Shown: in pieces, positions 35,013-43,488 of the stretch
Numbering within the stretch: the stretch's first letter is position 1
Layout of the letters: the number at the start of each line of letters is the position of its first letter
Source: Actinomycetota bacterium
GTDB lineage: Bacteria > Actinomycetota > Acidimicrobiia > Acidimicrobiales > Ilumatobacteraceae
DNA: 64,000 bases
Direction: 5' to 3'
Assembly: GCA_026393575.1 (NCBI GenBank)
Contig: JAPKZX010000023.1
Coordinates: forward strand, 31,528 to 95,527
Program-made: the position numbers and the translations under genes
The notes under the pieces: model-generated
Databases searched by the model: none
Told to the model about the DNA's origin: nothing
What the model saw: the letters and a program-made list of their open reading frames with translations, nothing else

Positions 35013-35986
35013 TACTTTTCTCCTCCGATAGGGAACCAGCATCGATACAGATGGCCAGTTCCGGTGTCTTTCAATGGTGGCTTTTCCGCACGGCACTTGT
35101 CGGCAACGTACGGACAGCGATTTGCGAACGGGCAACCAGGCTCGTTCTTTGTTGGGTCTGGAAGACGTCCTTCAATCACGGGAAGGCGAGTGCCTGTTGG
35201 AGTCTCGAGACGAGGAATGGACTTCAACAGAGCCTCTGTGTACGGCATCTTCATGTTCTTGAAGAGTTCCCGGGTTGGGGCCATCTCGACGACGTCACCT
35301 GCGTACATAACAGCAATCTTGTCGGTGTGGCCTGCCACAACGCCAAGGTCGTGGGTAACTAGGATCATTGCCATGTTGAACTCTTTACGGAGTTCACTCA
35401 GCAGTTCCAATACCTGAGCTTGCACTGTCACGTCGAGTGCAGTAGTGGGCTCATCGGCAAACAGAAGTTCAGGCTTGCATGAAACAGCGATTGCAATCAT
35501 GATGCGCTGGCGCATACCACCAGAAAGTTGATACGGGAATTTGCGCATCATGCCTTCTGGGTCTGCAATACGAACGCGTCGAAGAAGTTCAATCGCTTGC
35601 TCGTGTGCTTCTTTCTTTGAAAGTTTCAGACGCACGGTGAGGCTCTCGGTGAGTTGAGCTCCAATGCGGCGCACGGGGTTCAGTGTGGTCATCGGATCTT
35701 GGAAGATCATGGCCATGCCTGTTCCCCAAAGTTCGCGCAATTCCTTCTCGGGAAGGTCTGAGATTTCTTTGCCCATGTATTTGATGGATCCGGAGCGCGT
35801 GGCAGTTCCGGGAAGCAGACCCATGATGGCGCGAGACAACACTGTCTTGCCTGAGCCTGATTCGCCTACAACACCAATGCTTTCGCCTTGATCCAAGGTG
35901 ATGGTTGCGTCATTGACTGCACGAAGGTTTCCTCGTGGCGTGTCGAACGTAATGGAAAGGTCAGTGACCTCTAGAACTTTGCTCAT
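35012..35986 (-). CDS. dppD: Oligopeptide/dipeptide ABC transporter ATPase (DppD/OppD)
   Basis: 324 residues. Walker A is GESGSGKTVLSRAIMG near residue 41, the signature YQLSGGMRQRIMIAIAV near residue 157 and Walker B LLFADEPTTALDVT near residue 180. The C-terminal cysteine-containing oligopeptide domain (CPFANRCPYVADKC) is complete. It starts with ATG at 35986, overlapping dppC by ATGA, and is one-base coupled to dppF. It probably couples ATP hydrolysis to uptake of peptides, opines or similar solutes bound by the SBP at 37713-39530. Confidence 0.92.
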   Translation of the reverse strand: MSKVLEVTDLSITFDTPRGNLRAVNDATITLDQGESIGVVGESGSGKTVLSRAIMGLLPGTATRSGSIKYMGKEISDLPEKELRELWGTGMAMIFQDPMTTLNPVRRIGAQLTESLTVRLKLSKKEAHEQAIELLRRVRIADPEGMMRKFPYQLSGGMRQRIMIAIAVSCKPELLFADEPTTALDVTVQAQVLELLSELRKEFNMAMILVTHDLGVVAGHTDKIAVMYAGDVVEMAPTRELFKNMKMPYTEALLKSIPRLETPTGTRLPVIEGRLPDPTKNEPGCPFANRCPYVADKCRAEKPPLKDTGTGHLYRCWFPIGGEK

Positions 35987-36846
35987 ATCTTTGACTCTCT
36001 CTTGTCGAGGTTGGCTCTGATGTAGTCGCCAAAGTAGTTAGTGGAGATAACGGTGAAACCGATGCACGCAACGGGGATGTACACCTCGTGAGGGGAGTAC
36101 TCGAGGTTTGCTCGACCAATGGCGAGCAATGAGCCCCAACTAGCTCCACCGGGAACACCGATACCAAGAATGGAAAGTGAACCTTCGGCAATCATCACAA
36201 CACCAACGGCGAAGAAACCGATGGCCAAGATTGCTGGTGCGACGTTTGGAATGATGTGTCGGCGAATGATCTCGAGGTTCTTTGTGCCGATTGATTTCGA
36301 AGCCAAAACAAATTCACGGCTCGACCACTGAAGAGTTGAGCTGCGAGCGATGCGACCGAGAATTGGAATGATGACGATTGTCAACGAGATGGTAAGCACG
36401 AGAACACGACGGAAGTCAGAAGCTGGTTCGTTGCTGTTTCCGTTTGCAAGAACTGAAATAAGCGCAAGTGACATCACCAAGTTCGGAATAGCAAGAATCA
36501 TGTTAAATATCGAGCTCATGACCTTGTCGAACGTGCCTCTGTAGTACGCGGCTGCGATGCCCAACCCAGATCCGATGCCTCCGCCGATAATTACGGAGAC
36601 AAGCGCAACGAAGGTGGACATTCGTGCACCATGCATAGTGGCAGTGAACATGTCCATGCCGTCGTATGAAGTGCCCAAAATATGGCCCGGAACTTTGAAT
36701 GGTCCATCACCTTGTGAGAAATCGGAAATTCTGTCCCATGGTGTGAAAGGGAAGAGGTCGTAAGTGATTGTTATGAACAAAACGGCGAACAGCCACAATG
36801 CCGACAGTTTGAAACCAATTGGCTTCTTGAGAAAGTTCTTAAACAC
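35983..36846 (-). CDS. dppC: Oligopeptide ABC transporter permease (DppC/OppC)
   Basis: About 287 residues with six membrane helices. The binding-protein-dependent transport loop is visible as SREFVLASKSIGTKNLEIIR, then RHIIPNVAPAILA, the usual EAA-like motif. The N-terminal amphipathic region and first helix match OppC. I place the start at the GTG at 36846, which has AGGGAG five bases upstream and overlaps the end of dppB; the first ATG at 36882 lies deeper inside dppB. The permease appears intact although its partner DppB is not. Confidence 0.88.
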   Translation of the reverse strand: MFKNFLKKPIGFKLSALWLFAVLFITITYDLFPFTPWDRISDFSQGDGPFKVPGHILGTSYDGMDMFTATMHGARMSTFVALVSVIIGGGIGSGLGIAAAYYRGTFDKVMSSIFNMILAIPNLVMSLALISVLANGNSNEPASDFRRVLVLTISLTIVIIPILGRIARSSTLQWSSREFVLASKSIGTKNLEIIRRHIIPNVAPAILAIGFFAVGVVMIAEGSLSILGIGVPGGASWGSLLAIGRANLEYSPHEVYIPVACIGFTVISTNYFGDYIRANLDKRESKI

Positions 36847-37592
36847 GGCGCTCCCTTGTGCGTGGGTCAACAATATTGGCAATCACATCGACCATCGTGT
36901 TGAAGAACACGTAGAAGGCCGCGGTGACCGCAATAAAGGACATGAGTGAAATGACCTGGCGAGATGCGATTGCAAACGCAATCTGATATCCCAATCCAGG
37001 GAGGTTGAACAAGATTTCGGTGATGATGGTGCCGCCAACTAAGCCGCCCATATTCAGTGCGGCTGAAGTAAGCAGGGTGGTGCTTGAGGCTCGCAGAACG
37101 TGACGCCAGAGAACACGCGCAAATCAATACCAAGATGAGAGCAAGAGCAAACGATGGAATTGAAGAAAGAGCGAACAATGTGGTCTGGAGATAACGATCG
37201 AATCGTGAACCTTCGCGGTATGCGGAGATGAGACCAAGCGGCACGGAAACGAGCAACCCCACGATCTGAACATACAAGATGATGAGAAGAGTTGTTGGAA
37301 GCGCACGCTTAAGAAGAACGGTGACGCTAATGGTGTCGTTGTTGCTGTATTGGTTTCCGAAGTTTCCGTGCCACATGTCTGTGTACCACTTCCAGAAGAA
37401 GCCGAGTACGCCACGATCGAGGCCCATGTCTTTGCGCATGAGTGCGACGCGATCGGGCATTGCATTCGGAACTGCCATGACTGCTGGATCGCCTGGAAGA
37501 AGTTGAATCAGTAACGACAACAGGAATGTTGCGCCACTAACGACGATGAGTGCGATGAACACGCGTTGAAAAATGTATTTAAACGTTTCCAA
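36839..37592 (-). pseudogene. dppB: Oligopeptide ABC permease dppB, internally deleted and frameshifted
   Basis: The N-terminal half reads well from a TTG at 37592 (behind AGGGGG) through the first helices to ALALILVLI at about 37124, then turns to nonsense in that frame. The rest of the protein is in another frame: RVLWRHVLRASSTT, LNMGGLVGGTIITEIL, NLPGLGY, to a stop at 36839. Compared with normal OppB/DppB (about 310-330 residues), roughly 60-70 residues between the fourth helix and the EAA loop are missing and the frame changes, so no functional permease can be made as written. Genes dppC, dppD, dppF and dppA are intact, so this is either a recent mutation or an assembly deletion. Confidence 0.82.
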
Positions 37593-37630
37593 ATTTCCCC
37601 CTAAGAATAAATCAATGTTACACAAACGAA

Positions 37631-37660
37631 AAGGGCCACTCCCAATTAGGAGTGGCCCTT
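37631..37660. terminator. Strong hairpin between dppA and dppB
   Basis: AAGGGCCACTCC, loop CAATTA, GGAGTGGCCCTT: a perfect 12-bp stem. Read on the minus strand it lies after the dppA stop and is followed by TTCGTTTG, only moderately T-rich; on the plus strand Ts follow a few bases later. It probably causes partial termination or protects the dppA mRNA 3' end, so that more binding protein than permease is made. Confidence 0.7.
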
Positions 37661-37712
37661 CCGTATGTTTTTTTGTAAAGCGTCTCACCTAGGTGAAGAC
37701 AAATCACTTACA

Positions 37713-39530
37713 TCACTTCTGGAGGTAAACGCCTGTCCAGTCGATACCCCAGTTGGTAACAACACGCTGAGTCTTGCCCGAAGGACCCTTCAGCTTGCCC
37801 ACGTTCTTCACGCTGTTCTTTGTAAACAAGGCGTAGTAACCGTGAGCAATTGATGTGATTAGGTGTTCGCCCTGAATGTACTCAGTTGCTGCTTTGTAAG
37901 CATCCTTTATAGCCTTCTTCTCGGCTGCAGTTCCTCCATTACCGGTTGCACCGTTTGGCAATGCCTGTGCTGCGTAGAGCAAGTCATCAACTTTGGTGTC
38001 GGTGTGGCGGGTAAGGCTCAAGATTGATCCAAGAAGACCCTTGAAGTAAGCAGTTGAGCCAGTGAAACCTGGGGCAAACGAGTTGGTCACAAGGAATGGC
38101 AAGTTGAAGCTCACATCGGTTCCTTCCATAAGAAGGATGAGGATTGCATCGTATTGGTTGCCCGCTGCAGCGTTGAATGCTTCACCAATGATGGTGTAGG
38201 ACTCTTTCTGCACGATATCCATTGTGATTCCAACGGCCTTGAGCTGTTGCGCGATCAACTTAACGTTGGCCAACGAAACGGCGCTCATATCTGCAGGAAT
38301 GGTGAACTTCAGCTCGGTCTTGCCAGTCTCTGACAAGCAGAGAGCCAAAGCATCTGTGGCCTTCTTCATATTGAAGGTTGCAAAGTTCTTCTTGCTGTAC
38401 ATCACGCTGGTTGGACCAACGATTGACGGTGCAGCAGTTGCTTCACCTGCTGTACGAATACGTACCCACGTTGCACGGTCAATTCCGTAAGAGACAGCAG
38501 CACGGCAGTTCTTGTTAGCGAACTGAGTCTGGATCTTCTGGTTGAACCAGAAAGATGGGTAGTACTCGTTCTTTGACTTGTATTCCGTAAGGTTCTTGTT
38601 GCTGCGAATGCTCTTGACGTACTTTCCTTCACCGGATGTAAACATCGCGGCGTCGTAGGTGCCCTTCATAATCGCGTTCTTACGCTGTTGTGAGTCCTTG
38701 ATGTTGTCGAATGTGATCGAGTTCAAGTATGGCAATTGCACACCCTTGGCATCTTTGCGCCAGTAGTTCGGGTTGCGAACAACCTTCAACTTGTCGGCGT
38801 CACGCACGTAGGTTGACTCAACCATGAATGGTCCGGAGCCCACTGGCTTTGCGCCGCATGAACCGGTTCCCGCTCCGCCTGACGCCTTTGATCCGCCTGC
38901 AGCCTGAATTTGTGCCTTCGCACGAATAACAGTACGACCTGATGCGTACAAAGTACCCAAGAAGTCGTTCTGTGAACGGAACAACTTGAACACAACTGTT
39001 CCAGCCGTGTTGTCAGCTGTGACGCTCAAAATGTTTGCAAGGAATGGAACAGCAGTTCCAAGGTATGAAGAACCTTGTTGGCCAGTGAGAACGCCAGCAC
39101 CACGACCTGCGTCGTAGTTGAACTTCACGAGTGAAGCATCGAGATCTGTGCCGTCGTGCATTTTGATGCCAGAACGAATCTTGATGGTCCATGTCTTAAG
39201 GTCGAGAGTGCCGTCGGCATTCTTGCCTGCTTGTCCAGATTCGGCGAGCACGGGAATCATGTCTCCACCGATTGACTTTTCAAACAATGTTTCGTAAATG
39301 GTACGAGCTGCCATCAAAGCCGAGTTGGCCAAGTTGTCAGGTCCGCACCAGCCGCCGAAGGTGTCGAAGATTGCAACTTTTGCATCTCCGCCGCCGCCAG
39401 CTGTCGGACCGGTTGCAGCACTTTTTGCGCTAGCACCGGTTGTGGCCAGAGTAGAAACGGCAAGCGAAGCAGCAAGAACTGCTCCGACTTTACGTAACAC
39501 TCGGGACCGTGTCGTATGACGTTGTGTCAT
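37713..39530 (-). CDS. dppA: ABC transporter substrate-binding protein, family 5 (peptide-binding)
   Basis: 605 residues. The start at 39530 gives a signal peptide: basic RHTTRSRVLRKV, hydrophobic core LAASLAVSTLATTGASA, and cleavage near AKS. There is no lipobox cysteine, so the protein is secreted or otherwise retained. The mature domain has family-5 landmarks such as MIPVLAESGQAGKNADGTLD, WTIKIRSGIKMHDGT, and a long C-terminal domain. It binds peptides or related solutes for DppBCDF. An in-frame upstream start (39617) adds sequence unlike a signal peptide. The upstream 170 bases hold only a weak dyad (TCAACA/TGTTGA at 39634-39651). Confidence 0.88.
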   Translation of the reverse strand: MTQRHTTRSRVLRKVGAVLAASLAVSTLATTGASAKSAATGPTAGGGGDAKVAIFDTFGGWCGPDNLANSALMAARTIYETLFEKSIGGDMIPVLAESGQAGKNADGTLDLKTWTIKIRSGIKMHDGTDLDASLVKFNYDAGRGAGVLTGQQGSSYLGTAVPFLANILSVTADNTAGTVVFKLFRSQNDFLGTLYASGRTVIRAKAQIQAAGGSKASGGAGTGSCGAKPVGSGPFMVESTYVRDADKLKVVRNPNYWRKDAKGVQLPYLNSITFDNIKDSQQRKNAIMKGTYDAAMFTSGEGKYVKSIRSNKNLTEYKSKNEYYPSFWFNQKIQTQFANKNCRAAVSYGIDRATWVRIRTAGEATAAPSIVGPTSVMYSKKNFATFNMKKATDALALCLSETGKTELKFTIPADMSAVSLANVKLIAQQLKAVGITMDIVQKESYTIIGEAFNAAAGNQYDAILILLMEGTDVSFNLPFLVTNSFAPGFTGSTAYFKGLLGSILSLTRHTDTKVDDLLYAAQALPNGATGNGGTAAEKKAIKDAYKAATEYIQGEHLITSIAHGYYALFTKNSVKNVGKLKGPSGKTQRVVTNWGIDWTGVYLQK

Positions 39531-39700
39531 TGAGTTACCCCCAAAATTGGCACACCACTGTGATGTGACTAAGGGCACGATAGCAGTAAGAATCGCTGTG
39601 ACGCCAACCACACGCAACAGAAATAAATTGTCTTCAACAATTATCTGTTGAGTTATTTTGATGAGTGATTGTCACCAAAATGGGATCATCCGGGCTACTT

Positions 39701-40642
39701 CTAGTTAGTGAAAAAGTGCACTTTGATCGCCCCGCTGGCACGGTCGTTGGCTGTGTCAAAGGCTTTTGCAGCAGAATCAAGGGAATACCGATGAGTAATA
39801 AGGGCTTTGGCAATATGTGGATTGCGTGACAAAACATCTACCGCCTCCTCAAAATCATGGTGTTCGTGGTCGTGGCTATAGAAGATGGACGGAATCACGG
39901 AGATCTCTTTCAACATCAAGGTGTTCGACAGTGCCACGGGCGACCACACCATGCCGAACTCCACAATGGAGCCACGGGGTCTGGTGGCACTGACGCAGGC
40001 ATCGAAAGATTGTTGGGTGCAGACAGCATCGAATGAGAAGTCGTAGTTGTTGCCCGGGGTGGAGATGGGCCGTGCTCCTAGAGCCTCGGCCGCCTGGGTC
40101 TGACGGGGGTGGCGCGTCACGATGTCTACTTCTATGCCGCGATCGGCAAGAACAGCAGCTGTGAGAAGTCCGATAGAGCCGGCACCAACTACTACGGCTG
40201 TCATGTCACGTGAAATTGGAACGCGATTTATTCCGTGTACGACAACGGCTAATGGTTCTACAAGCGCAACAACTTCTGCGTTCACGCTTGCTGGTACCGC
40301 AATCAATCTGGATTTTTCCACACGTACAAATTCTGCGAGCCCTCCATCGATAGATGTGCCATGTAGTGATGCGGCCGCCATCTTGCAAGTGTGAGGTAGT
40401 GCGCGTTTGCATTCTTCGCAATGCCCACACTCGCCAGTGGGGCGCACGGCGACAAGTTGGCCTGACTCTGTGTAGCCACCGAATTCGTGACCTAAAACAA
40501 CTCCAGAGAGCCCAAGGCTGATGAGGTGCAAATCACTTCCGCAGATTCCAGAGGACGTCACGCGAATGAGTTCACCTTCGCCGGAAGGAATATCTCTTTC
40601 AACTAATGAAACTGAACCTTGGTGGGACACAACTGCGCGCAT
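39701..40642 (-). CDS. Zinc-dependent alcohol dehydrogenase (threonine/sorbitol dehydrogenase-like MDR)
   Basis: 313 residues, MDR superfamily. Catalytic zinc ligands are in GICGSDLHL and LGHEFGGY. The structural-zinc cysteines are CGHCEECKRALPHTC near residue 85. The NAD-binding fold has VVVGAGSIGLLTAAVLADRG. The ATG at 40642 is used; the long upstream reading would run into the tail of the SGNH hydrolase gene. It would oxidise a polyol or alcohol with NAD(P). It lies 34 bases after the hydrolase stop on the same strand. Confidence 0.88.
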   Translation of the reverse strand: MRAVVSHQGSVSLVERDIPSGEGELIRVTSSGICGSDLHLISLGLSGVVLGHEFGGYTESGQLVAVRPTGECGHCEECKRALPHTCKMAAASLHGTSIDGGLAEFVRVEKSRLIAVPASVNAEVVALVEPLAVVVHGINRVPISRDMTAVVVGAGSIGLLTAAVLADRGIEVDIVTRHPRQTQAAEALGARPISTPGNNYDFSFDAVCTQQSFDACVSATRPRGSIVEFGMVWSPVALSNTLMLKEISVIPSIFYSHDHEHHDFEEAVDVLSRNPHIAKALITHRYSLDSAAKAFDTANDRASGAIKVHFFTN

Positions 40643-40676
40643 GGCTGAACTGTAACCGTTTCGTGCAGTAGGCCGA

Positions 40677-41420
40677 TTACGGAGTGGTGGTTGGTGGAAC
40701 TGTTGATGTACTTGTTGACGTTGTAGTCGTAGATGTTGTGGTGGTTGTTGCATCAACAACCTGTGTGCCGTACACACGAAGAGCGTTCACAGTAAAACTT
40801 GCTCGCGTCTTGTAACCACTAACAGTGAGGTGGACGCCGTCTGCAATGAATCGGCTTGCGGCCTTGGGCACAAAAGATGTATTCCAGTCGGCGATACGAA
40901 GTTGTGGCCAGCGCGCTTGTGCTTTTACTAACGCCCTGTTGAATCGCACGGACCGACTAATCCAATCGCGTCTTCCAAGTGCTGAGAATTCTGTGTTGAC
41001 CCAAAGCACCGGAAGGTTCCTAGTTTTTGTCATTACCAAGTCAATGACATATTGCGGATACCACGACTCGGTGCGAGAGATCATGTCGTTCGTACCGAGA
41101 GCGATAACAATTGCTGTGGTATCTGCATTGAGCTGCTTCTCGAGGATGGGTGCGGCAAGAGATGCTTTTCGACCCGACTTGTCGTCAATGAATACAGATG
41201 GCCAAATTGCTAAGCGCTCAATGCGTGTTTGTAGTTTGCCGAAGTAATCGGTTCCCACGCTAAGGCTGTCTCCGATGATGAGTAGCCGACCTTGTCCGTT
41301 GGGAGAAATAGACACTGGAGGTGGAGCCGCTTGAGATAACTGCGGGGCAATGAATGCTGAAACACAGAGTGCCCCCACCAGCAACTGAGAGATTTTGGTG
41401 CGGGAGAGCAGGTTGGACAC
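40677..41420 (-). CDS. Secreted SGNH/GDSL hydrolase with Thr/Ser-rich tail
   Basis: About 247 residues from a GTG at 41420. A signal peptide (KISQLLVGALCVSAFIAPQ, then SQA) precedes the SGNH domain. Block I is IIGDSLSVG, block III IVIALGTNDMIS and block V ADGVHLTVSG, so Ser, Asn, Asp and His are all present. The last 30 or so residues are almost only Thr and Ser with a few Pro (a flexible extracellular stalk, possibly glycosylated). Members are esterases or acetylhydrolases acting on cell-wall polymers or lipids. Divergent from the sulfatase-like gene with about 25 bases between the starts. Confidence 0.85.
   Translation of the reverse strand: MSNLLSRTKISQLLVGALCVSAFIAPQLSQAAPPPVSISPNGQGRLLIIGDSLSVGTDYFGKLQTRIERLAIWPSVFIDDKSGRKASLAAPILEKQLNADTTAIVIALGTNDMISRTESWYPQYVIDLVMTKTRNLPVLWVNTEFSALGRRDWISRSVRFNRALVKAQARWPQLRIADWNTSFVPKAASRFIADGVHLTVSGYKTRASFTVNALRVYGTQVVDATTTTTSTTTTSTSTSTVPPTTTP
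40681..40765 (-). repeat. Low-complexity region encoding the Thr/Ser stalk
   Basis: A GTTGT-rich stretch (read on plus) codes for alternating Thr and Ser runs at the C-terminus of the SGNH hydrolase. No exact tandem unit repeats more than a few times, but the near-repeat could slip and vary in length. Confidence 0.5.
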
Positions 41421-41445
41421 CGTTCTATTGTGGCAAGGTTGTGAG

Positions 41446-43488
41446 GTGATTCGTAAGCACTTCCTCACATATTTTGCCCTTTCGACTATTGCGATTGCTC
41501 AACCAATACTGGATTTGTACGGAAAGAACACGACGGTGTTCTCCGCGGCAAAGATGACGTCGCTGGAAGTATCGATCTTCGTATTGATGGTGCTCTTAGT
41601 TCCGGCATTGGTGGCTACGGCGATTGATGTCATAAGCAAAGCTTTTGGACCACGGGTGAATGAGTCAGTTCGTCTCTGGCAGATTGCGGTTTTTTCCTTC
41701 CTAGTGGGTCTAGCGATTGCTCGAATCGCGCAATGGAAGGGCAACGCTGTTCCCATTGCGGTGGGGTTACTTCTCGCGGTTGCAGTACCCATTTCTTTTG
41801 ATCGGTTCAAATCTGTACGTGAATGGTCACGCTGGTTATCTGCTTTGGGCGTCGCAGTCCTGGCCACAGCGTTGATTCAACTACAGCCAGTGATCTTGGG
41901 AACGTCAGGTCCTAAATCTGACGCCGTGATTGGTCGTACTGATGTCTCGGTATTGCAAATTGTGTTTGACGAATTTCCGTTATATGCCTTACTTGATTCA
42001 AACGGCGAAATTAATGCTGAACGATTTCCTGGCTTTGCACGACTTGCACAAGAGTCAACTTGGTTCAGGAACTCTGTAGCGGAATCAAACTTCACACACC
42101 AGGCAGTGCCAGCAATTCTGTCGTCACAGGTGCCGTCACAAACGGGGGGACCATTTCTTCAGCAGTATCCGAAGAACATTTTTACTTTGTTCGGTGGTAA
42201 GACAGCAATAGATGGAATTGAACCCGTCACGAGTCTTTGTCCCCACTCTGTCTGTCATTCGGATGTCGCTTCCTCTTTCGGATTTGATGTGGGTCGATAT
42301 GTGAAATTCGTTCGCGATGCGGGCTATGTATATGGTCACCGTGTGTTGCCCCCAATTGCGCGCACGAGGATTCCATCCATTGAAGGAACATGGGGCGGTT
42401 TTGGTGCTGTTGCCAACAAGTTCAAGGAACAGTTTGATACAGGTGCGTTCTCACAGGTAGATGCCATTAGTAATGGTGTTGCTGCGTTTGTAAATGACTC
42501 ATCGCAACGCGTGGAGGTGGTGCACGCACTAGTTCCGCATGCTCCATGGAGGTTGACGCCAGACCATCGCGTTGCTCCATTGTCTGCTTCTATTACTACT
42601 CAGAACCCAGACAATGAAGATGTGGTACGAGACACCTATCAAACATTTCTTGTTCAGGTGGGCGCTGCAGACAATGCAATCTCGGAGTTAATAGAAACCC
42701 TCAAACAAAAAGGGCGTTGGGACAACACGCTCCTTGTTGTCACAGCGGATCATGGTATTTCGTTTATGCCAACCCTGCCTCAACGTCACACGGACTTCTC
42801 TGACATTGGTCAATCAAATGATGTCTATCGAATTCCCACGTTCATAAAGTTTCCAAAACAATCCGCGGGAAAGATCAGCGATTGTGCAATATCTAACCTT
42901 GACATCTTGCCCACGATTATCGACGTGACAGAAACAGAAACTTCTTGGGAGTTCGCTGGACTATCAGTTGCAAATGAATGCCCAGCAGGTCGCACGCGCA
43001 CGGTGGTCTCGGCAACCGGAGAAACTGCTGTTCTGTCCGAGGGCTTTGAAGTAGTGAAGGAACGTTCTGATTATTACGACTCTGTAGTAGCCAGAGAAGG
43101 ATCTTTGCGTCGAGTTGCTGGCGTTGGACTGTCTGCATCACTGGTTGGCCAGGCGTTGCCCGCTGTTGCAAATTCAACAACTGTGACCGGGTGGTCGGTG
43201 ACCCAGAAGAAGATGTTTACGAACGTGTCGACGAAAAAGGGCGCCAGAGTTCCTTCGCTCATCACAGGCAACATCCAGTTGGCGAAACCACTGGATGTTG
43301 GAACAGAAGGTGTCGTTGCAATTGATGGCATAGCTGCAGGCGTGATTGGTGAACTATCTGGCGCACGTGATGTTGTGTCGTATACGGCGATCTTGGATTA
43401 CGGATTATTGACGGAAGGTGCACACACGGTGGAGTTGTATGTGCGTCTCCCTAATGGGCAACTAGAGCGGGTGGGCAAGCCGTCTTAG
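41446..43488 (+). CDS. Membrane-anchored sulfatase-like/alkaline-phosphatase-fold protein
   Basis: About 680 residues. Four or so N-terminal helices (to about residue 140) lead to an extracytoplasmic AlkP-superfamily domain. The first metal ligand is in IVFDEFPLY, the nucleophile threonine probably in SNFTHQAVPAI and the second metal site in VVTADHGIS, typical of LTA-synthase/phosphoglycerol-transferase-like proteins. I choose the GTG at 41446 (AAGG a few bases upstream) over an earlier TTG that would overlap the divergent gene. Likely a phosphotransferase or sulfatase acting on surface polymers. The stop overlaps the convergent GGDEF-EAL gene by four bases. Confidence 0.75.
   Translation: MIRKHFLTYFALSTIAIAQPILDLYGKNTTVFSAAKMTSLEVSIFVLMVLLVPALVATAIDVISKAFGPRVNESVRLWQIAVFSFLVGLAIARIAQWKGNAVPIAVGLLLAVAVPISFDRFKSVREWSRWLSALGVAVLATALIQLQPVILGTSGPKSDAVIGRTDVSVLQIVFDEFPLYALLDSNGEINAERFPGFARLAQESTWFRNSVAESNFTHQAVPAILSSQVPSQTGGPFLQQYPKNIFTLFGGKTAIDGIEPVTSLCPHSVCHSDVASSFGFDVGRYVKFVRDAGYVYGHRVLPPIARTRIPSIEGTWGGFGAVANKFKEQFDTGAFSQVDAISNGVAAFVNDSSQRVEVVHALVPHAPWRLTPDHRVAPLSASITTQNPDNEDVVRDTYQTFLVQVGAADNAISELIETLKQKGRWDNTLLVVTADHGISFMPTLPQRHTDFSDIGQSNDVYRIPTFIKFPKQSAGKISDCAISNLDILPTIIDVTETETSWEFAGLSVANECPAGRTRTVVSATGETAVLSEGFEVVKERSDYYDSVVAREGSLRRVAGVGLSASLVGQALPAVANSTTVTGWSVTQKKMFTNVSTKKGARVPSLITGNIQLAKPLDVGTEGVVAIDGIAAGVIGELSGARDVVSYTAILDYGLLTEGAHTVELYVRLPNGQLERVGKPS

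Noticed and set aside
36867-37110. Tail of the first dppB frame as genuine protein
   Set aside because: It is rich in His, Cys and Arg and unlike a permease, while the other frame has the correct C-terminus.
39634-39651. TCAACA-N6-TGTTGA upstream of dppA as an operator
   Set aside because: Short arms in an AT-rich stretch without a known regulator nearby; noted only in the dppA entry.
40643-40777. N-terminal extension of the alcohol dehydrogenase
   Set aside because: It reads the Thr/Ser-stalk region of the SGNH gene in another frame (Gln- and Pro-rich), not dehydrogenase sequence.
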